Of a stretch of 64,000 bases of DNA, positions 21,546 to 32,341 are shown one piece after another; the first letter of the stretch is position 1; each line of letters opens with the position of its first letter. The DNA is taken from positions 42,051,690 through 42,115,689 of the forward strand of contig NC_065549.1 of the NCBI RefSeq assembly GCF_022605725.1. The letters run 5' to 3'. The position numbers and the translations under genes were made by a program. The notes below the pieces were generated by a model, which was not told the origin of the DNA, searched no databases, and was given only the letters and a program-made list of their open reading frames with translations. The stretch is from Anthonomus grandis grandis (taxonomy: Eukaryota; Arthropoda; Insecta; Coleoptera; Curculionidae).

Positions 21546-23867
21546 CCCTTGATTGCATGATTTTATTGCGGGTGGAAAAAAAAATGAAACTATGTAATAG
21601 ATGATCATAAAAAAGGTTTTTATTAGTTTTTTTTGTTTTTTAACAAAATTTGTTTTGTTGCAAATTTGCAACAGCATGAAAAAATGAAAAATTACGCTTT
21701 TAGGAGAAAAAAAGGCCTAATTACAATGAAAAGAATAAAAATAGTTTTTTTCTTTTGTAATACATAAATAAACACCACACTTATCGCATTTGAAGTGGGT
21801 AAGACCTTTACAGCCCGGCAGTTTGCATCTTTGTCGTGCAATATCATACTTGACCAAACGTTATCCATTCGAACGTCTTTGGGAGGAACATGTTGCATAG
21901 GGCCTCGTTGTCTTTTCGCTGCTACCTCTTTTTCAACTGATGAGGAAGGTCTGCCTTTCTTTTTAATTCTTAAGCTGTCTATGAGACATAACGTCTCTGC
22001 AACCTGCAGCCTAAATTCCCATTGATTAAACTCATTAGTTTTTCCTTTTATTTTATTGACTTTTTCTGACCAAAGCCAAGCATTTATAACCGTTACATCG
22101 ACAAAATGAAAAAATATATATTAAGGTACCACTTTTTGGATTTTAGAGGAATCTTATATCTTCCAACGTGGCTGTCTAATATATCCACCCCTCCCATATG
22201 TTGGTTACATTTTGATATAATATTTGGACAAGAAACAGACACCTTTTCTTTTCTTTTCTTATCAAATCGTTGCACCTCCTTGAAAGGTTCAGCTCCATAG
22301 CAGGTTGAGAGAAGGGTGACCGTTTTATTGTCATTCCAGGAAACTAAACTGAGGTCAACTCCATCACTAGTGGTAACAAACTCTTCCGACATGCCCCTAG
22401 CTGTTTTTTTGAACTGCTTTTCTTCAGTTAGTTTACTTTGAGGAATTCGATTACGCCGAACAGTGCCAGTAACATATGAATGCCCCTTCTCGCCATGTAG
22501 GTAAAAAGCGGTAATGTAGTATAGTAATTGTCACAGTATATTTGATAGTTTGAATTATTCGGAACTATCCTAGCCAGTCTGACAACTGCATTGGCGCTGG
22601 CTCCGAGATCTGGCTCTTCGGGTAAAACCCTCGTAAAAAAGTTTGAGCCAGTGTAGACTTCAAAATTGTAGGAAAAACCAAAGGTGTCGCATAACATAAA
22701 AATTTTGAAACCCCACTTGTGTGGTTTCATTGGATTATATTGTTTTAGGTGGTGTCGAGTTTTCGTTGCACAAATTTGCTCGTCAATGGATAGCTTGCCC
22801 TCCAGGGGAATAGAAGAAAATTTTTCATTTAGGGCATCTAATAGGGGCCTGAGCTTATAAAGATGATCATATTGAGGATCAGATCTGTCAAGATTATTTT
22901 CATTGTTATTGAAATGTATGACGGATTTTAATTTTTCAAATAGGTTGATTGTTATACAATTTTTAATGTTAGTTGTACCTATATCATGTCTCCAGTGACA
23001 TCGTGTTCTAGTCAATTTGGAGACTCACATATATAAACAAGCTCCTAAAAATTTATAAACGTCTGTGATATTTATATTCGCTGGTTATTTGGATTTTTTT
23101 GCACACTGTACAAATTTGTTTCTTGTACAATTTTGTTGCTTAAGTCATTTGAGAAAAAATAGGTAAAGAATTGAAAAGGTGTCTCTAAATCTAAAATTTA
23201 TTTTGAAAGATCAGTCTGTCCATGAAATGTTTTTGCTCCATCAGGAATCTGAAGATTTTTTTTGTGCCATCTAATGTTTATTGAAGGTTTACTTTTTTTT
23301 GATACACTTGGTATATTGTTTTGAAAAATTTCGGATTGTACATTTTCTGGATTTTCCGAGAGATTTTCTGATATGGCTGCTTGGACATCATCTGAATTCT
23401 CACCTATAATGTGTGTCACTTCGTTGATAGTTTCTTCATCATCCGAATCAGAGCTCTCCTCTAGATGGGGATCAAACTCGGGGTCATCTCTGCTATCCAT
23501 GTCGGAAAATTCCTCAAGTTCATCCTCACTGAAATCCCAGTTATCCCATATACTGGCTAACTCGTCATGAGTAAGCGGCTTTCTAGTATTTCGACTTTCT
23601 ATTTCTACAAGTAAAAGGTATATTATAGAGCCATTATATCATATTGTTGCAAATTTGCTACATATAAGTTCAAGTACCTATAGAACTTTTTTTATGGAAG
23701 AAAAAAATTATTTGTCTATAAATATTTATTTTTACATACCTTTTTATCCGAACAGTACACACTCATATATTATTTTCACACTAAATTGACTTATAACTCA
23801 ATAACGTTTATTTATACGATACGACCCATTAGCTGTTTACAATACACTGAACGATGAATCTTCAAAT
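21546..23867 (-). mobile_element. piggyBac transposon, main part, split by the LTR element
   Basis: The left terminus reads CCCTTGATTGCATGATTTTA from 21546, preceded by CTAA, a degraded TTAA. The other terminus is at 29534, CCCTTTATTTCATCTTG inward, next to TTAA 29535-29538. The two ends show weak inverted similarity (CCCTT.ATT.CAT). The palindrome TGTTGCAAATTTGCAACA occurs inside each end (about 21657 and 29498). Removing the LTR element gives about 2.5 kb, the usual piggyBac length. Confidence 0.8.
21717..23600 (-). pseudogene. piggyBac-type transposase, frame-broken
   Basis: Reading minus: an acidic N-terminus (PLTHDELASIWDNWDF, then SSDSDDEETINEV), NITDVYKFLGACLYM with a stop, then 22428-23015 and 22093-22392. 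Catalytic-type aspartates lie in KLSIDEQICATK, YQIYCDNYYTTL and HMGGVDILDSHVGRYK, the DDD pattern of the family, and PMKPHKWGFK is the hallmark motif. The C-terminus RCKLPGCKGLTHFKCDKCG is the cysteine-rich domain, with the stop at 21717-21719. At least three frame changes or stops (near 22400, 22080 and 23020) show it is dead, although all catalytic positions remain. Known role: cut-and-paste at TTAA. Confidence 0.85.
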
Positions 23868-24136
23868 TGTAGGTTTTGTAGTCACCAGACGAGAGATCCT
23901 ATACTCTTAAACACCAAAATAATACACTTGTTAACGGGTAACAATACTTTATTGTACCAATCGTACAAGAAAACAGCTACATAGCTTAGACACGTGGAAG
24001 TCAACGACTTTTACAACCAGTCTCTGTCACGACTCAGGTGCAACCTAATTCGCCATAATGGATCGAATCCATCCTGACAATTGACAGCCTCCACTCCACT
24101 CTCGGAGTGAGTGAGAGGGCGATACAAGTCCCCACA
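23868..24136 (-). repeat. 3' LTR of the gypsy element
   Basis: On the minus strand it starts TGTGGGGACTTGTATCG and ends AAACCTACA. It appears identical base for base with 29097-29365 by eye. Confidence 0.93.
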
Positions 24137-24148
24137 CACTCCCCTCCT
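24137..24148 (-). other. Polypurine tract
   Basis: AGGAGGGGAGTG directly abuts the 3' LTR on the minus strand; this is where plus-strand DNA synthesis would be primed. Confidence 0.75.
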
Positions 24149-24276
24149 AGTGTGAACGTTACAATTCAACAAAGTCACAAACATTATATAATATGCAAAG
24201 ATTAATAAAATTATGCATTAGCAACATTAGAATAACACAAAGTTACAAACACTATAATATGCAAAGATTAATAAAA

Positions 24277-27200
24277 TTATATATTTGAAAATCTCACTTG
24301 CTTTTTACGAGCGTAAGTTTTTAAAACCTTTTCAACCATTGGTACTGGCAAATCGCCAGGACCGTCCAAGTCGTGGGTTCCAGCCAAACTGGATGAGGTG
24401 ACTGGCGAATTGCCAGCACCATTCGAGTCCTGGGTTCCAGCTAGACTCGAAGGGGTGGTTAAAGGAGGGTCGCTATCAAGTGTATCAGCTATCAAGTCTT
24501 CAGACATGAGATATGCCGGCTTAAGTAGCTCAACCGAGACGCTTTTCGTTTTCCCGTTGATATCGATATCAAACACCCTATCGGACAGTCTTTTAACAAC
24601 CTTGTAAGGTCCGGAATAGGTTCGTTCGAGTGCCTTCGCAACAACATTGCGTAAGAAAATATGGGAGCATTCGTATAAATTTTTAAAAACAAACGCGCGC
24701 CTCTTGTGGTGATGTGTGACTGGAACAGGCCTGACGAGTCGCATAAACTCACGAAACTCCTCAATGAATGTGCGAGGATCAGGAGTAAAATCCCCTTCAA
24801 GAAAGAATTCGCCAGGCATGCGAAGTGTCGTGCCAAACAAGAATTCGGCAGGCGATGCCTCGGTGTCAGCACGAACATGAGAGCGCAACCCTAAAAGAAC
24901 CGTGGATAAGGTCCGCGTCCAATTCTTGTCATTGTGACACTTCAAAGCGGCTTTAAGGCAACGATGCCAACGCTCGATCATTCCGTTTGCCGCAGGGTGG
25001 TAAGCAGTCGTATGGATGTGTTGAGTGCCAATAAGGCTAAGTAAGGCTTTAAATAAGGTGGCTTCAAACTCAAGACCCTGGTCAGAGGTAATAACTTTGG
25101 GAGACCCATAACGAGAGACCCATGTATCATAAAAGGCCCGCGAAACAGTTTGGGCAGATTTATCCGGGATTGGAATGGCCTCTACCCAACGGGAGAACCG
25201 ATCAATCATTGTCAAAATATAATGGAAGCCGTTGCTTGGAGGCAGAGGGCCCACCAGATCGATATGTACGTGGTCGAAACGACCATCAGGGGTTACAAAA
25301 TGTTCAGGAATAAATTTGACATGCCTAGAAACCTTGGCATGCTGGCAATCTAAGCAGGTTTTGCACCATAGTGCAACATCACGGTGCAGACCGGGCCAAA
25401 TGTACTTCATGCGAATTTGCCTGTCAGTTGATTTGGTTCCACAATGGGCAGCGTTATGTATACGATCAAAGATCACGCGCCGTAATGGCAAAGGGATAAA
25501 GGGGCGAATGGAGTCGCCAGAGACATCACAATATAAAGATGTCTTGTCAGGACCAAAGTCGAAGGTTTTAAAACAGAAGTCTTTATGGGGTGTCTTAATA
25601 AGCTCTGCCAGTTCTTCATCTTTGCTCTGCAAATCAGAAATTTGTTTTAGAGAGATGTCTATGGGTAGAGAGAGAGACTCAATACGTGACAAACAGTCAG
25701 CCACCACATTATCTGAACCTTTAATGTATTCAATGCACGTAGTAAATTGGGAAATGTATGAAAGTTGGCGAGATTGCCGGGGAGAAGCTTTGTCTGGACG
25801 CTGAAGAAAAGCGTAGATCAAGGGCTTATGGTCGGTCACAACCTTGAACTCCTGACCTTCAAGATAATGCTCAAAGTATTTAATTGCCTCGTAAATGGCT
25901 AGCAATTCTCTATCGTAAGGACTGTATCGAGTCTGCCGAGGGGACAATTTCTGAGAATAGAATGCCAAAGGCTCCCAGGACTGCTTCGTCCCATCAATCG
26001 GTTCAGACAGTTGTTCGAGGGAAGCACCAATCGCAATGTCAGAGGCGTCGGATACCACACGGAGTTCCGCACCAGCGCGGGGATGGACTAGTAAGACTGC
26101 ACTAGCCAGCTCCTGTTTAACTTTTTCAAAAGCTCGTTCAGACTGATCCGTCCAGATGATAGGACTTTGATCATTTTTACGCGAGTCCTTGAAATATGCA
26201 TTTAAAGGAGCTTGAGAGGAGGCCGCGGTAGGAATATTGCGATGGTAAAAATTTACCATGCCTAAGAAGCGGCGAAGCTGAGAGACCGTAGAAGGCTTGG
26301 GGAAACTTAAAATGGCTTCAACCTTAGTAGGAATAGGAGATATACCACGATGGTTAATGCGATAACCCAGAAAATCAATTTCATTAACGGCAAGAACACA
26401 TTTGGCGGGATTTAAGCGAAGACCAAATTCTCTAAGTCTTTCGAAGACTGCTCGTAAATGAGTGTGATGGTCTTCAATGGTTTTGGAGAATACCAAAATA
26501 TCGTCCTGATAAGCAAAGGTAAAATCAAGATTGCTCAAGGCTTGGTTGAGATATCTCTGAAAGGTCTGGCTAGCATTACGCAAGCCGAAAGTCATGAACA
26601 TGAATTCGAACAAACCGAAGGGAGTTATTACAGCAGTCTTTTCGATGTCCTCAGGATGAACTGGAATCTGCTGATAAGCACGAATAAGATCAAGCTTGCT
26701 GAAGATTTTTTTACCATGTAATTCACTGGAGCAGTCATATAAATGGGGAATGGGATATTTATCCGGTTTGGTAACAGCATTCAACGGTCTATAGTCACCA
26801 CACACCCGCCACTCGGTGTCACCCTTTTTGACCATATGAATGGGACTTGCCCAAGAGCTAGAAGAGGGTCTACACCTACCAGTGTTTATCCAATGCTGGA
26901 ACTCCATTTTTGCATACTTAAGCTTATCAGGCGGTAGCCGACGAGCCCGAGCTGACAAGGGAGGTCCTGAGGTAACTATATGATGGAAAACTCTAGGAAT
27001 TTTTGGAGGAATATTGCAGGAGCTGCCTGTAATTTCTGGGAATTCTGAAAGAATTTTTTTGCACTCACTATCTATCAGCACACAATGTATGGAGTGTACA
27101 GGAGCCTCTTTGACAATTCCTTTAGAGCATAGCTCAGTTGAAGTGTCTATTAAACATTTCCTGCGTAGATCAACCGCCAAATTATACTGAAAAAGTAAAT

Positions 27201-27483
27201 CGGCGCCAATAATGGCATATGGAACCTCCGCGATACAAAAGTTCCAGGATATATCGCGCCGCAGCCCCAAATTCAGAGTACGAAGCGCCTCACCATAAGT
27301 ATTTATGAAGCTATTATTAGCGGCATAAAGTTTTAGCCGAGCCGGTCTGTCGCGAAACCTAGGATCGACTGGCACTAGCGAAATGTCCGCACCGGTATCG
27401 ACAAGATAAATTTGACCTGTCGTCCTGTCACGGATATGAAGACGTCGAGAAGGTCCAATCACACCTTTACCTGCCGCCTCCAA
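24277..27483 (-). CDS. pol: Gypsy pol: protease, RT, RNase H, integrase
   Basis: 1068 aa counted from a TTG at 27483; the true product probably begins by -1 frameshift from gag near 27504, as no ATG lies near the pol frame start. Aspartic protease DTGADISLVP (29-38). RT with GDYRPLNAV (229-237), FSKLDLIRAYQQI (261-273) and the active-site box YQDD (325-328, where many relatives have YIDD or YLDD). RNase H VVSDASDIAIG (476-486) and TDHKPLI (550-556). Integrase zinc finger H676-x3-H680-C707-x2-C710. Catalytic triad D742, D801, E837 with the canonical D35E spacing. GPY module (958-960). The C-terminal tail repeats SSLAGT twice. No internal stops: probably functional or recently so. Confidence 0.93.
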   Translation of the reverse strand: MEAAGKGVIGPSRRLHIRDRTTGQIYLVDTGADISLVPVDPRFRDRPARLKLYAANNSFINTYGEALRTLNLGLRRDISWNFCIAEVPYAIIGADLLFQYNLAVDLRRKCLIDTSTELCSKGIVKEAPVHSIHCVLIDSECKKILSEFPEITGSSCNIPPKIPRVFHHIVTSGPPLSARARRLPPDKLKYAKMEFQHWINTGRCRPSSSSWASPIHMVKKGDTEWRVCGDYRPLNAVTKPDKYPIPHLYDCSSELHGKKIFSKLDLIRAYQQIPVHPEDIEKTAVITPFGLFEFMFMTFGLRNASQTFQRYLNQALSNLDFTFAYQDDILVFSKTIEDHHTHLRAVFERLREFGLRLNPAKCVLAVNEIDFLGYRINHRGISPIPTKVEAILSFPKPSTVSQLRRFLGMVNFYHRNIPTAASSQAPLNAYFKDSRKNDQSPIIWTDQSERAFEKVKQELASAVLLVHPRAGAELRVVSDASDIAIGASLEQLSEPIDGTKQSWEPLAFYSQKLSPRQTRYSPYDRELLAIYEAIKYFEHYLEGQEFKVVTDHKPLIYAFLQRPDKASPRQSRQLSYISQFTTCIEYIKGSDNVVADCLSRIESLSLPIDISLKQISDLQSKDEELAELIKTPHKDFCFKTFDFGPDKTSLYCDVSGDSIRPFIPLPLRRVIFDRIHNAAHCGTKSTDRQIRMKYIWPGLHRDVALWCKTCLDCQHAKVSRHVKFIPEHFVTPDGRFDHVHIDLVGPLPPSNGFHYILTMIDRFSRWVEAIPIPDKSAQTVSRAFYDTWVSRYGSPKVITSDQGLEFEATLFKALLSLIGTQHIHTTAYHPAANGMIERWHRCLKAALKCHNDKNWTRTLSTVLLGLRSHVRADTEASPAEFLFGTTLRMPGEFFLEGDFTPDPRTFIEEFREFMRLVRPVPVTHHHKRRAFVFKNLYECSHIFLRNVVAKALERTYSGPYKVVKRLSDRVFDIDINGKTKSVSVELLKPAYLMSEDLIADTLDSDPPLTTPSSLAGTQDSNGAGNSPVTSSSLAGTHDLDGPGDLPVPMVEKVLKTYARKKQVRFSNI

Positions 27484-27510
27484 ACAGGAAGGTGTAGAAC
27501 TTAGTTTTTT
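27461..27510 (-). promoter_or_regulatory. -1 ribosomal frameshift signal between gag and pol
   Basis: The heptamer A AAA AAC (27504-27510) lies in the gag frame directly before the gag stop TAA (27501-27503). After an 8-base spacer, ACACCTTCCTG (27485-27495) can pair with CAGG-TA-AAGGTGT (27461-27473), an 11-bp stem with a 2-base bulge. Pol is open in exactly the -1 frame across this point. Function is inferred from the classic X XXY YYZ plus stem rule. Confidence 0.82.
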
Positions 27511-28406
27511 GGCTTAGCTGAAAATTCCGCGAACATTTTACACCACTCTTTGCACGAAAGAGCGTTATTCGGGTATTTCTGATGCGCATAACATAACTCG
27601 GATTTTGCAGAATTACTCCTGCGACCCTGATTGGACCCAGACCGTGACCGACCGCGACTGCTTAAGCGTTTAAATTCCATTTGCATTTGCTTAACTGATT
27701 CCATCATGGTGTCAAATTTAGCCTCGAGCTTTTGAAATTCAGAGCGGTCTACTGGCAATGATGGCTCGGGTTTTTTAAACACCCCGAAAGCTTGGGGAAA
27801 TTCAGCGTTCGAACCCGGTTGACACGAAATTTTGTCGGCGATAGTGGCTAAAGTTTCAAGGTCCTTGTCTGATACAATCGTTAGAATGTCGCGCTGTTGT
27901 TGCGAAAGACAATCGAGAAAGATTGTTTTAAGAACTTGATCCGAGAGGTTACTTTCATTCAAATCACGAAGTTGACTCAATACTATAGAAGGTTTGCAAT
28001 TAACATCGACACGACCCTTTAATAACTTTTTTAAACTGTCCTCCTTAGATAAGGAAAAACGTGAAACAAGCTTGGCTTTTGCTTGTTCGAACGCATCACC
28101 CGGAAGCGGACTCGATTTAATAATTGAGCTGATACATTTGAAGGCTTCCACATCGTCAATAGCCATAACTAAATAATCGAATTTTGTAGAATCTACAGTT
28201 ATATTGGCACGGCGGAAAGCGGCATCGACCTGAAAAAGCCAGCACTGAATGTCAGAAGTTATAATTTTGGGAATTTTAGGCGAGACAGCGTCGATGCGGC
28301 CTTCATTACGGCCATTACCGGCAATAACGTTAGCCAGGGCGTCCCTGACATCACGTAGTTGAGCATTAGTTTGATCTAATTGCACTTGTAGCTCTTCAGC
28401 CGACAT
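27501..28406 (-). CDS. gag: Gypsy gag with CHCC zinc finger
   Basis: 301 aa from ATG 28406. N-terminal coiled region (EELQVQLDQTNAQLRDVRDA), a capsid-like middle (residues about 50-190), an Arg/Ser-rich stretch (SSRGRSRSGSNQGRRSNSAK) and a zinc finger C272-x2-H275-x9-C285-x3-C289. The order CHCC in place of the usual CCHC is a known feature of CsRn1-clade Gag. It packages the element's RNA and forms cytoplasmic particles. No stops; the TAA at 27501 is at the recoding site. Confidence 0.9.
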   Translation of the reverse strand: MSAEELQVQLDQTNAQLRDVRDALANVIAGNGRNEGRIDAVSPKIPKIITSDIQCWLFQVDAAFRRANITVDSTKFDYLVMAIDDVEAFKCISSIIKSSPLPGDAFEQAKAKLVSRFSLSKEDSLKKLLKGRVDVNCKPSIVLSQLRDLNESNLSDQVLKTIFLDCLSQQQRDILTIVSDKDLETLATIADKISCQPGSNAEFPQAFGVFKKPEPSLPVDRSEFQKLEAKFDTMMESVKQMQMEFKRLSSRGRSRSGSNQGRRSNSAKSELCYAHQKYPNNALSCKEWCKMFAEFSAKPKN

Positions 28407-29080
28407 TATGGCAACAAAATGAATAATATATGTGAAATAAATGAATAAAAAAATAAAAAAGTATGATCTAATTTTAAATTAAAAATAGTTTCCAACACAA
28501 TATTTAATACAGTAAAAACAGTGACGATAATTAATCAAAAGGGATGATTATCACACATCCATAATAAAAAACTAAATTTAAACGTTTGTACCTTTACGCA
28601 CTGCACTGAAGTATCATGAAGTATCAAATCAGCTGATCCCTCAATCACAAGTTTGAAGTTTGAAATCAGCTGATCTTGCTGTCAGACGGCGAGATGCAAG
28701 AGTCAAGTGGCGAAACGTCGCGCTCCAAAGTACAGCAACCAGCCAAACATCCGGCAACCGGTAAACAGCACCCGTACGAACACTACCAACAAGTGCGGCC
28801 AATAGTCGAACTGCAAAAAGCCGGCTGCACACAGCACAATTTCAACCGACAGCAACTGCGTGCCAGAATCTGCCTAGCAATACGAACAATCACAAAGCCG
28901 GACGCACACGATGGCAGATGGGAAAAATTGGCGGTAAGGATACTGAAGACGGCACAATTTTTCAATAAAATTCATTAACAACACAACTGAGCGATCACAT
29001 CACCGTTCCAGGGTAAAATTACCAAATAGCGTACTAGTTCACTGCTAAATTACAGCACACGCACAACCGTTACTATATGA

Positions 29081-29095
29081 ACGTCGGGGTCACCA
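29081..29095 (-). other. Primer-binding site, tRNA-Trp type
   Basis: TGGTGACCCCGACGT starts one base inside the 5' LTR on the minus strand. It is complementary to CCA plus the 3' end of animal tRNA-Trp (as I recall it), the primer reported for CsRn1. Confidence 0.82.
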
Positions 29096-29096
29096 C

Positions 29097-29365
29097 TGTA
29101 GGTTTTGTAGTCACCAGACGAGAGATCCTATACTCTTAAACACCAAAATAATACACTTGTTAACGGGTAACAATACTTTATTGTACCAATCGTACAAGAA
29201 AACAGCTACATAGCTTAGACACGTGGAAGTCAACGACTTTTACAACCAGTCTCTGTCACGACTCAGGTGCAACCTAATTCGCCATAATGGATCGAATCCA
29301 TCCTGACAATTGACAGCCTCCACTCCACTCTCGGAGTGAGTGAGAGGGCGATACAAGTCCCCACA
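29097..29365 (-). repeat. 5' LTR of the gypsy element
   Basis: 269 bp, appears identical to 23868-24136. It is the 5' LTR because the element reads on the minus strand. Confidence 0.93.
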
Positions 29366-29369
29366 AAAT

Positions 29370-29534
29370 ATTGCCGATCGCGACATCTATAGGCAATTGG
29401 ATGAAATTGTTTATTCATTGTGAGGTATGTAGCATATTTGATACAGCGCGGAAATACTACATCTTTTACAGGATAGGCAAATTCTAAACACATTAGGATT
29501 ATGTTGCAAATTTGCAACAAGATGAAATAAAGGG
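29370..29534 (-). mobile_element. piggyBac terminal segment cut off by the LTR element
   Basis: Carries the CCCTTTATTTCATCTTG terminus next to TTAA 29535-29538 and the palindrome TGTTGCAAATTTGCAACA. It belongs with 21546-23867. Confidence 0.75.
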
Positions 29535-29589
29535 TTAACATTTATAATATTTTAAAATTTTCCAGCCGTATAAAAAACATCGCTGAATA

Positions 29590-29845
29590 GGAGTGTTTTA
29601 ACTTTGGTTCTAAAATTTACCAGCGTTTTCCAATTTTACTTCTGTAGGTAACAAATTAAAAAGATGGCTTTCAGAACACAAAGGAGACTTTATAAAATTG
29701 GTAAGTATGCTTTGTAGGAATTAAGTTGTTTTTACCGCTAGTATTATGCTGATGTTGATCACCCACTGTAATCAATTTATTTTTTATTTTTAAATACAAT
29801 TTCAAAAACCTTAAAATATAAATTTCAGCCACTATTAAAATCTGA
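29590..29845 (-). pseudogene. LINE reverse-transcriptase C-terminal fragment
   Basis: Minus-strand pieces YLKIKNKLI, GDQHQHNTSGKNNLI, YQFYKVSFVF and, after a frame change, LFNLLPTEVKLENAG. The HNTR..L and LFN.LP blocks in this order are typical of LINE ORF2 ends. Short and decayed; family unknown. Confidence 0.45.
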
Positions 29846-32280
29846 ATGGTATATTAAATAAAATCACAAACACTCTCTCTATATCTATGGCCCTACCTCA
29901 TAATACTATGCAGTAACCCACTATACTGTAAATAGAGCTATAGTACACATTCATCAATTCCTTGTTATCAATTAGGTAAACTTGGCGCCACTGGATTAGC
30001 TTGTAATTTAGAAAGATCAGTAGGCGATGCAGCGAACGTCAATGTTAAAATTATTAAAATCAAATCTTTATTATCTTAAAAAATCAAATTAAATCTATAT
30101 TTGTGTTCTGTGATCAATGGACTGTAACAGGCGATAAGGCAGGAAATTTTAGTTAATAAAAAAAACTTACAGCAATATTTGATTGCTTAGTGCGGAAAAC
30201 TAAAATGTACTCAAGAAAACAAGGATAATTACACTTCCAGAAAAAAGCCACACATCCAATTCATCTATTTAGACACGTTTTGAAAATGACTCATTTAGAA
30301 CTCGATTGTCACAATAAAATTGACTGGAATCAATTGCCCATAAAGTAAACAATGATAATAATTTCTTATAACAACGTCGTTGTAGATCTGAGAGCGATGA
30401 GAATAGAATACGATTCTGAATTCATTCAAGATAGAGAAGTATGAAGAATGATTTTGCAGTCAGCCAAGACATATTTAAGAGTTGTAGAGTTACAAATAGT
30501 GACGATCTGATAGCGCTGATTCTATTTCATTTCGATGTCGAAATTTCAAAGTGACTCTGTCATGACAGTCGCATTTGTTAGCGATTCTCAATCATTTCGA
30601 TTTTAGTTACATCTAAGGATACTCAGTCAATAATGTTGGCATCGCATATGTATTGGCTACACTTTTTTATTTGATCGCGATTTTATCGCGATTTTCACGT
30701 TTTTTGAAAATATCATAATTTACAATTGTAAGATGTTATAATGAGAGAAGTCAATTAGACCAAACGCTTATAAAAGATTATTTTAAGTTACTTTAAAGAG
30801 TTCTGTTCAGTTTCTCAGTAACTTCCAATAAGTATAGGTAAAGTTGTACTGTGTTTTATTTTGTTTGCGACTTTGCTTTTTTTTATGTTATAAACAAAAT
30901 GTGTTCTTGAAGCATTTATAAATAATGGACTGTTTAAAAATACTTATCTACCAGCAGGTGCGTTTTTGTTTATTAAGCATCTTCTTTGTACCAATACCGA
31001 CGCCGCCGCCGTTTAGAGATGTGATTACATTAAAATAAGCTTTTTTTAAATTCATTCGCATTTTACATTTTAGACCTGTAACTTCACTCCATAATTTTTT
31101 CAGTTTAATAAATAGTTCTTAAAAAAATTTGGAGTATTATTGTGTTTTCCTTCTTTTTAAGAAGAAGAGGTTTAAAGTGAAGTATAATACATATAATACC
31201 ACCCCGGTATTATTCATGTTTTATTTGGATCTCTTGCCAGAATTTAATATAAGACATGACCGTTTCGCAGAGAGGAACATTTACTATTTAATTACTTTTT
31301 TTTTTTTAAATTTTATTAAATTTTTCTTAATACAAATGTAAAACACGCCCAACAATAATTTATTACTACATGATATATTTTATATTAATTATCTGTTTTC
31401 TGATTGTAGTTTAGCGATCGTAAATGTTAATATTATAAACATGATTATTTAACATTTATTTTTTGATTAACCTTGTGAAACCAAGATGTAATTTAAATCG
31501 AGTTGCTCAATGAGAATGAGTTTTGCGTATCTCGGAGCATTTTTTAATAAGTCGTTATGCACGTCTATTCTCTTCAACTTCTAATTCTCCCAAAACAAGT
31601 AAATATGCATAAAGTAACGCCATTATTTGTAACTAAGTTTACTAAGTACCTGTAAGACACTGTAAAATCAGATATATTAATTTATAAATTAATACTTTAA
31701 TTATTAATAACACAAGAAAGGAATATGAAACTAAAATTTTGGGTTAGATCTATAAAATATACTTATGTATAACCACAAAAATAACTTTTAAGTTTAGTAA
31801 ATAATATCCGTTATGAGTATTTCGACTTTAGAGGATGAAAGGTTTGAAAAAAATATCACTTTTATCTACAAACCAAAAACAATAATAATAGTATCGATTA
31901 CTAATTCTATTCCATAATTTCGACCGTTTTGCGCTCGAAATATCAATTAGAATCAGGGCCCTGAAATGTTCATTTGTAAAAGATGTAAATGCACCTTAAC
32001 TGCATGACAGTGACAGTTAATGACATTGACAGTTCAATGACATATTATTCAAATATTAAAAGAAAAACAAAACTGCAAAATATTTGTGTTTTGTGAATTT
32101 GTGCTGTAGGTTCATCTCTGGAACCTCCACTTAAATTATGTTTTCTATGACTTGTCCAATATGAATGAATTAGTCTAATATACCAAATAAATAACTACCA
32201 GGCATTAATATAAAATCCAAGTTTGGTTTACAATACCAAGATTTCATGCCACAAGCTCCATTGTGACTGTGAATCCAGAA
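29846..32280. other. 2.4-kb region without recognised genes; promoter side of the Myb/SANT gene
   Basis: AT-rich, with stops in all frames. GC is higher at about 31000 (CCGACGCCGCCGCCG). At 31980-32065 there are repeated TGACAGT and TGACA units, then the presumed 5' UTR of the gene that starts at 32281. I cannot place a TATA box or a transcription start. Confidence 0.35.
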
Positions 32281-32341
32281 ATGGAACCAAAAAGAAAACA
32301 TGATGAGGATGATGAAGATTTTACAATGAAAACAGATTCAG
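32281..32341 (+). CDS. Myb/SANT-like DNA-binding protein, exon 1
   Basis: ATG 32281, 61 bases, donor G|GTTAGT, phase 1. It codes MEPKRKHDEDDEDFTMKTDS, an acidic N-terminus. This ATG is preferred because an earlier one (about 32249) runs into a stop after six codons, and because splicing to 34950 keeps the frame (GAT codon). Confidence 0.72.

Larger units (their letters stand above)
23868..29365 (-). mobile_element. Complete Ty3/gypsy LTR retrotransposon (CsRn1-like), young
   Basis: Two 269-bp LTRs that I read as identical, TG...CA ends, and a 4-bp target duplication AAAT (23864-23867 and 29366-29369). The primer site fits tRNA-Trp, a polypurine tract precedes the 3' LTR, and there is one gag and one pol frame. 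The 5.5 kb length and single pol frame with GPY/F end are normal for Ty3/gypsy. The tRNA-Trp primer and CHCC Gag finger are known CsRn1-clade traits. No env-like frame. It sits inside a dead piggyBac copy, so it arrived later. Confidence 0.93.

Noticed and set aside
24492..24878. 128-aa minus frame within pol
   Set aside because: Overlaps pol in another frame; out-of-frame reading of the integrase end.
25232..25804. 190-aa plus-strand frame opposite pol
   Set aside because: Antisense shadow of the RNase H/integrase region; no recognisable content.
28676..28978. 100-aa plus frame upstream of gag
   Set aside because: Lies in the leader of the LTR element on the wrong strand, without motifs; probably chance.
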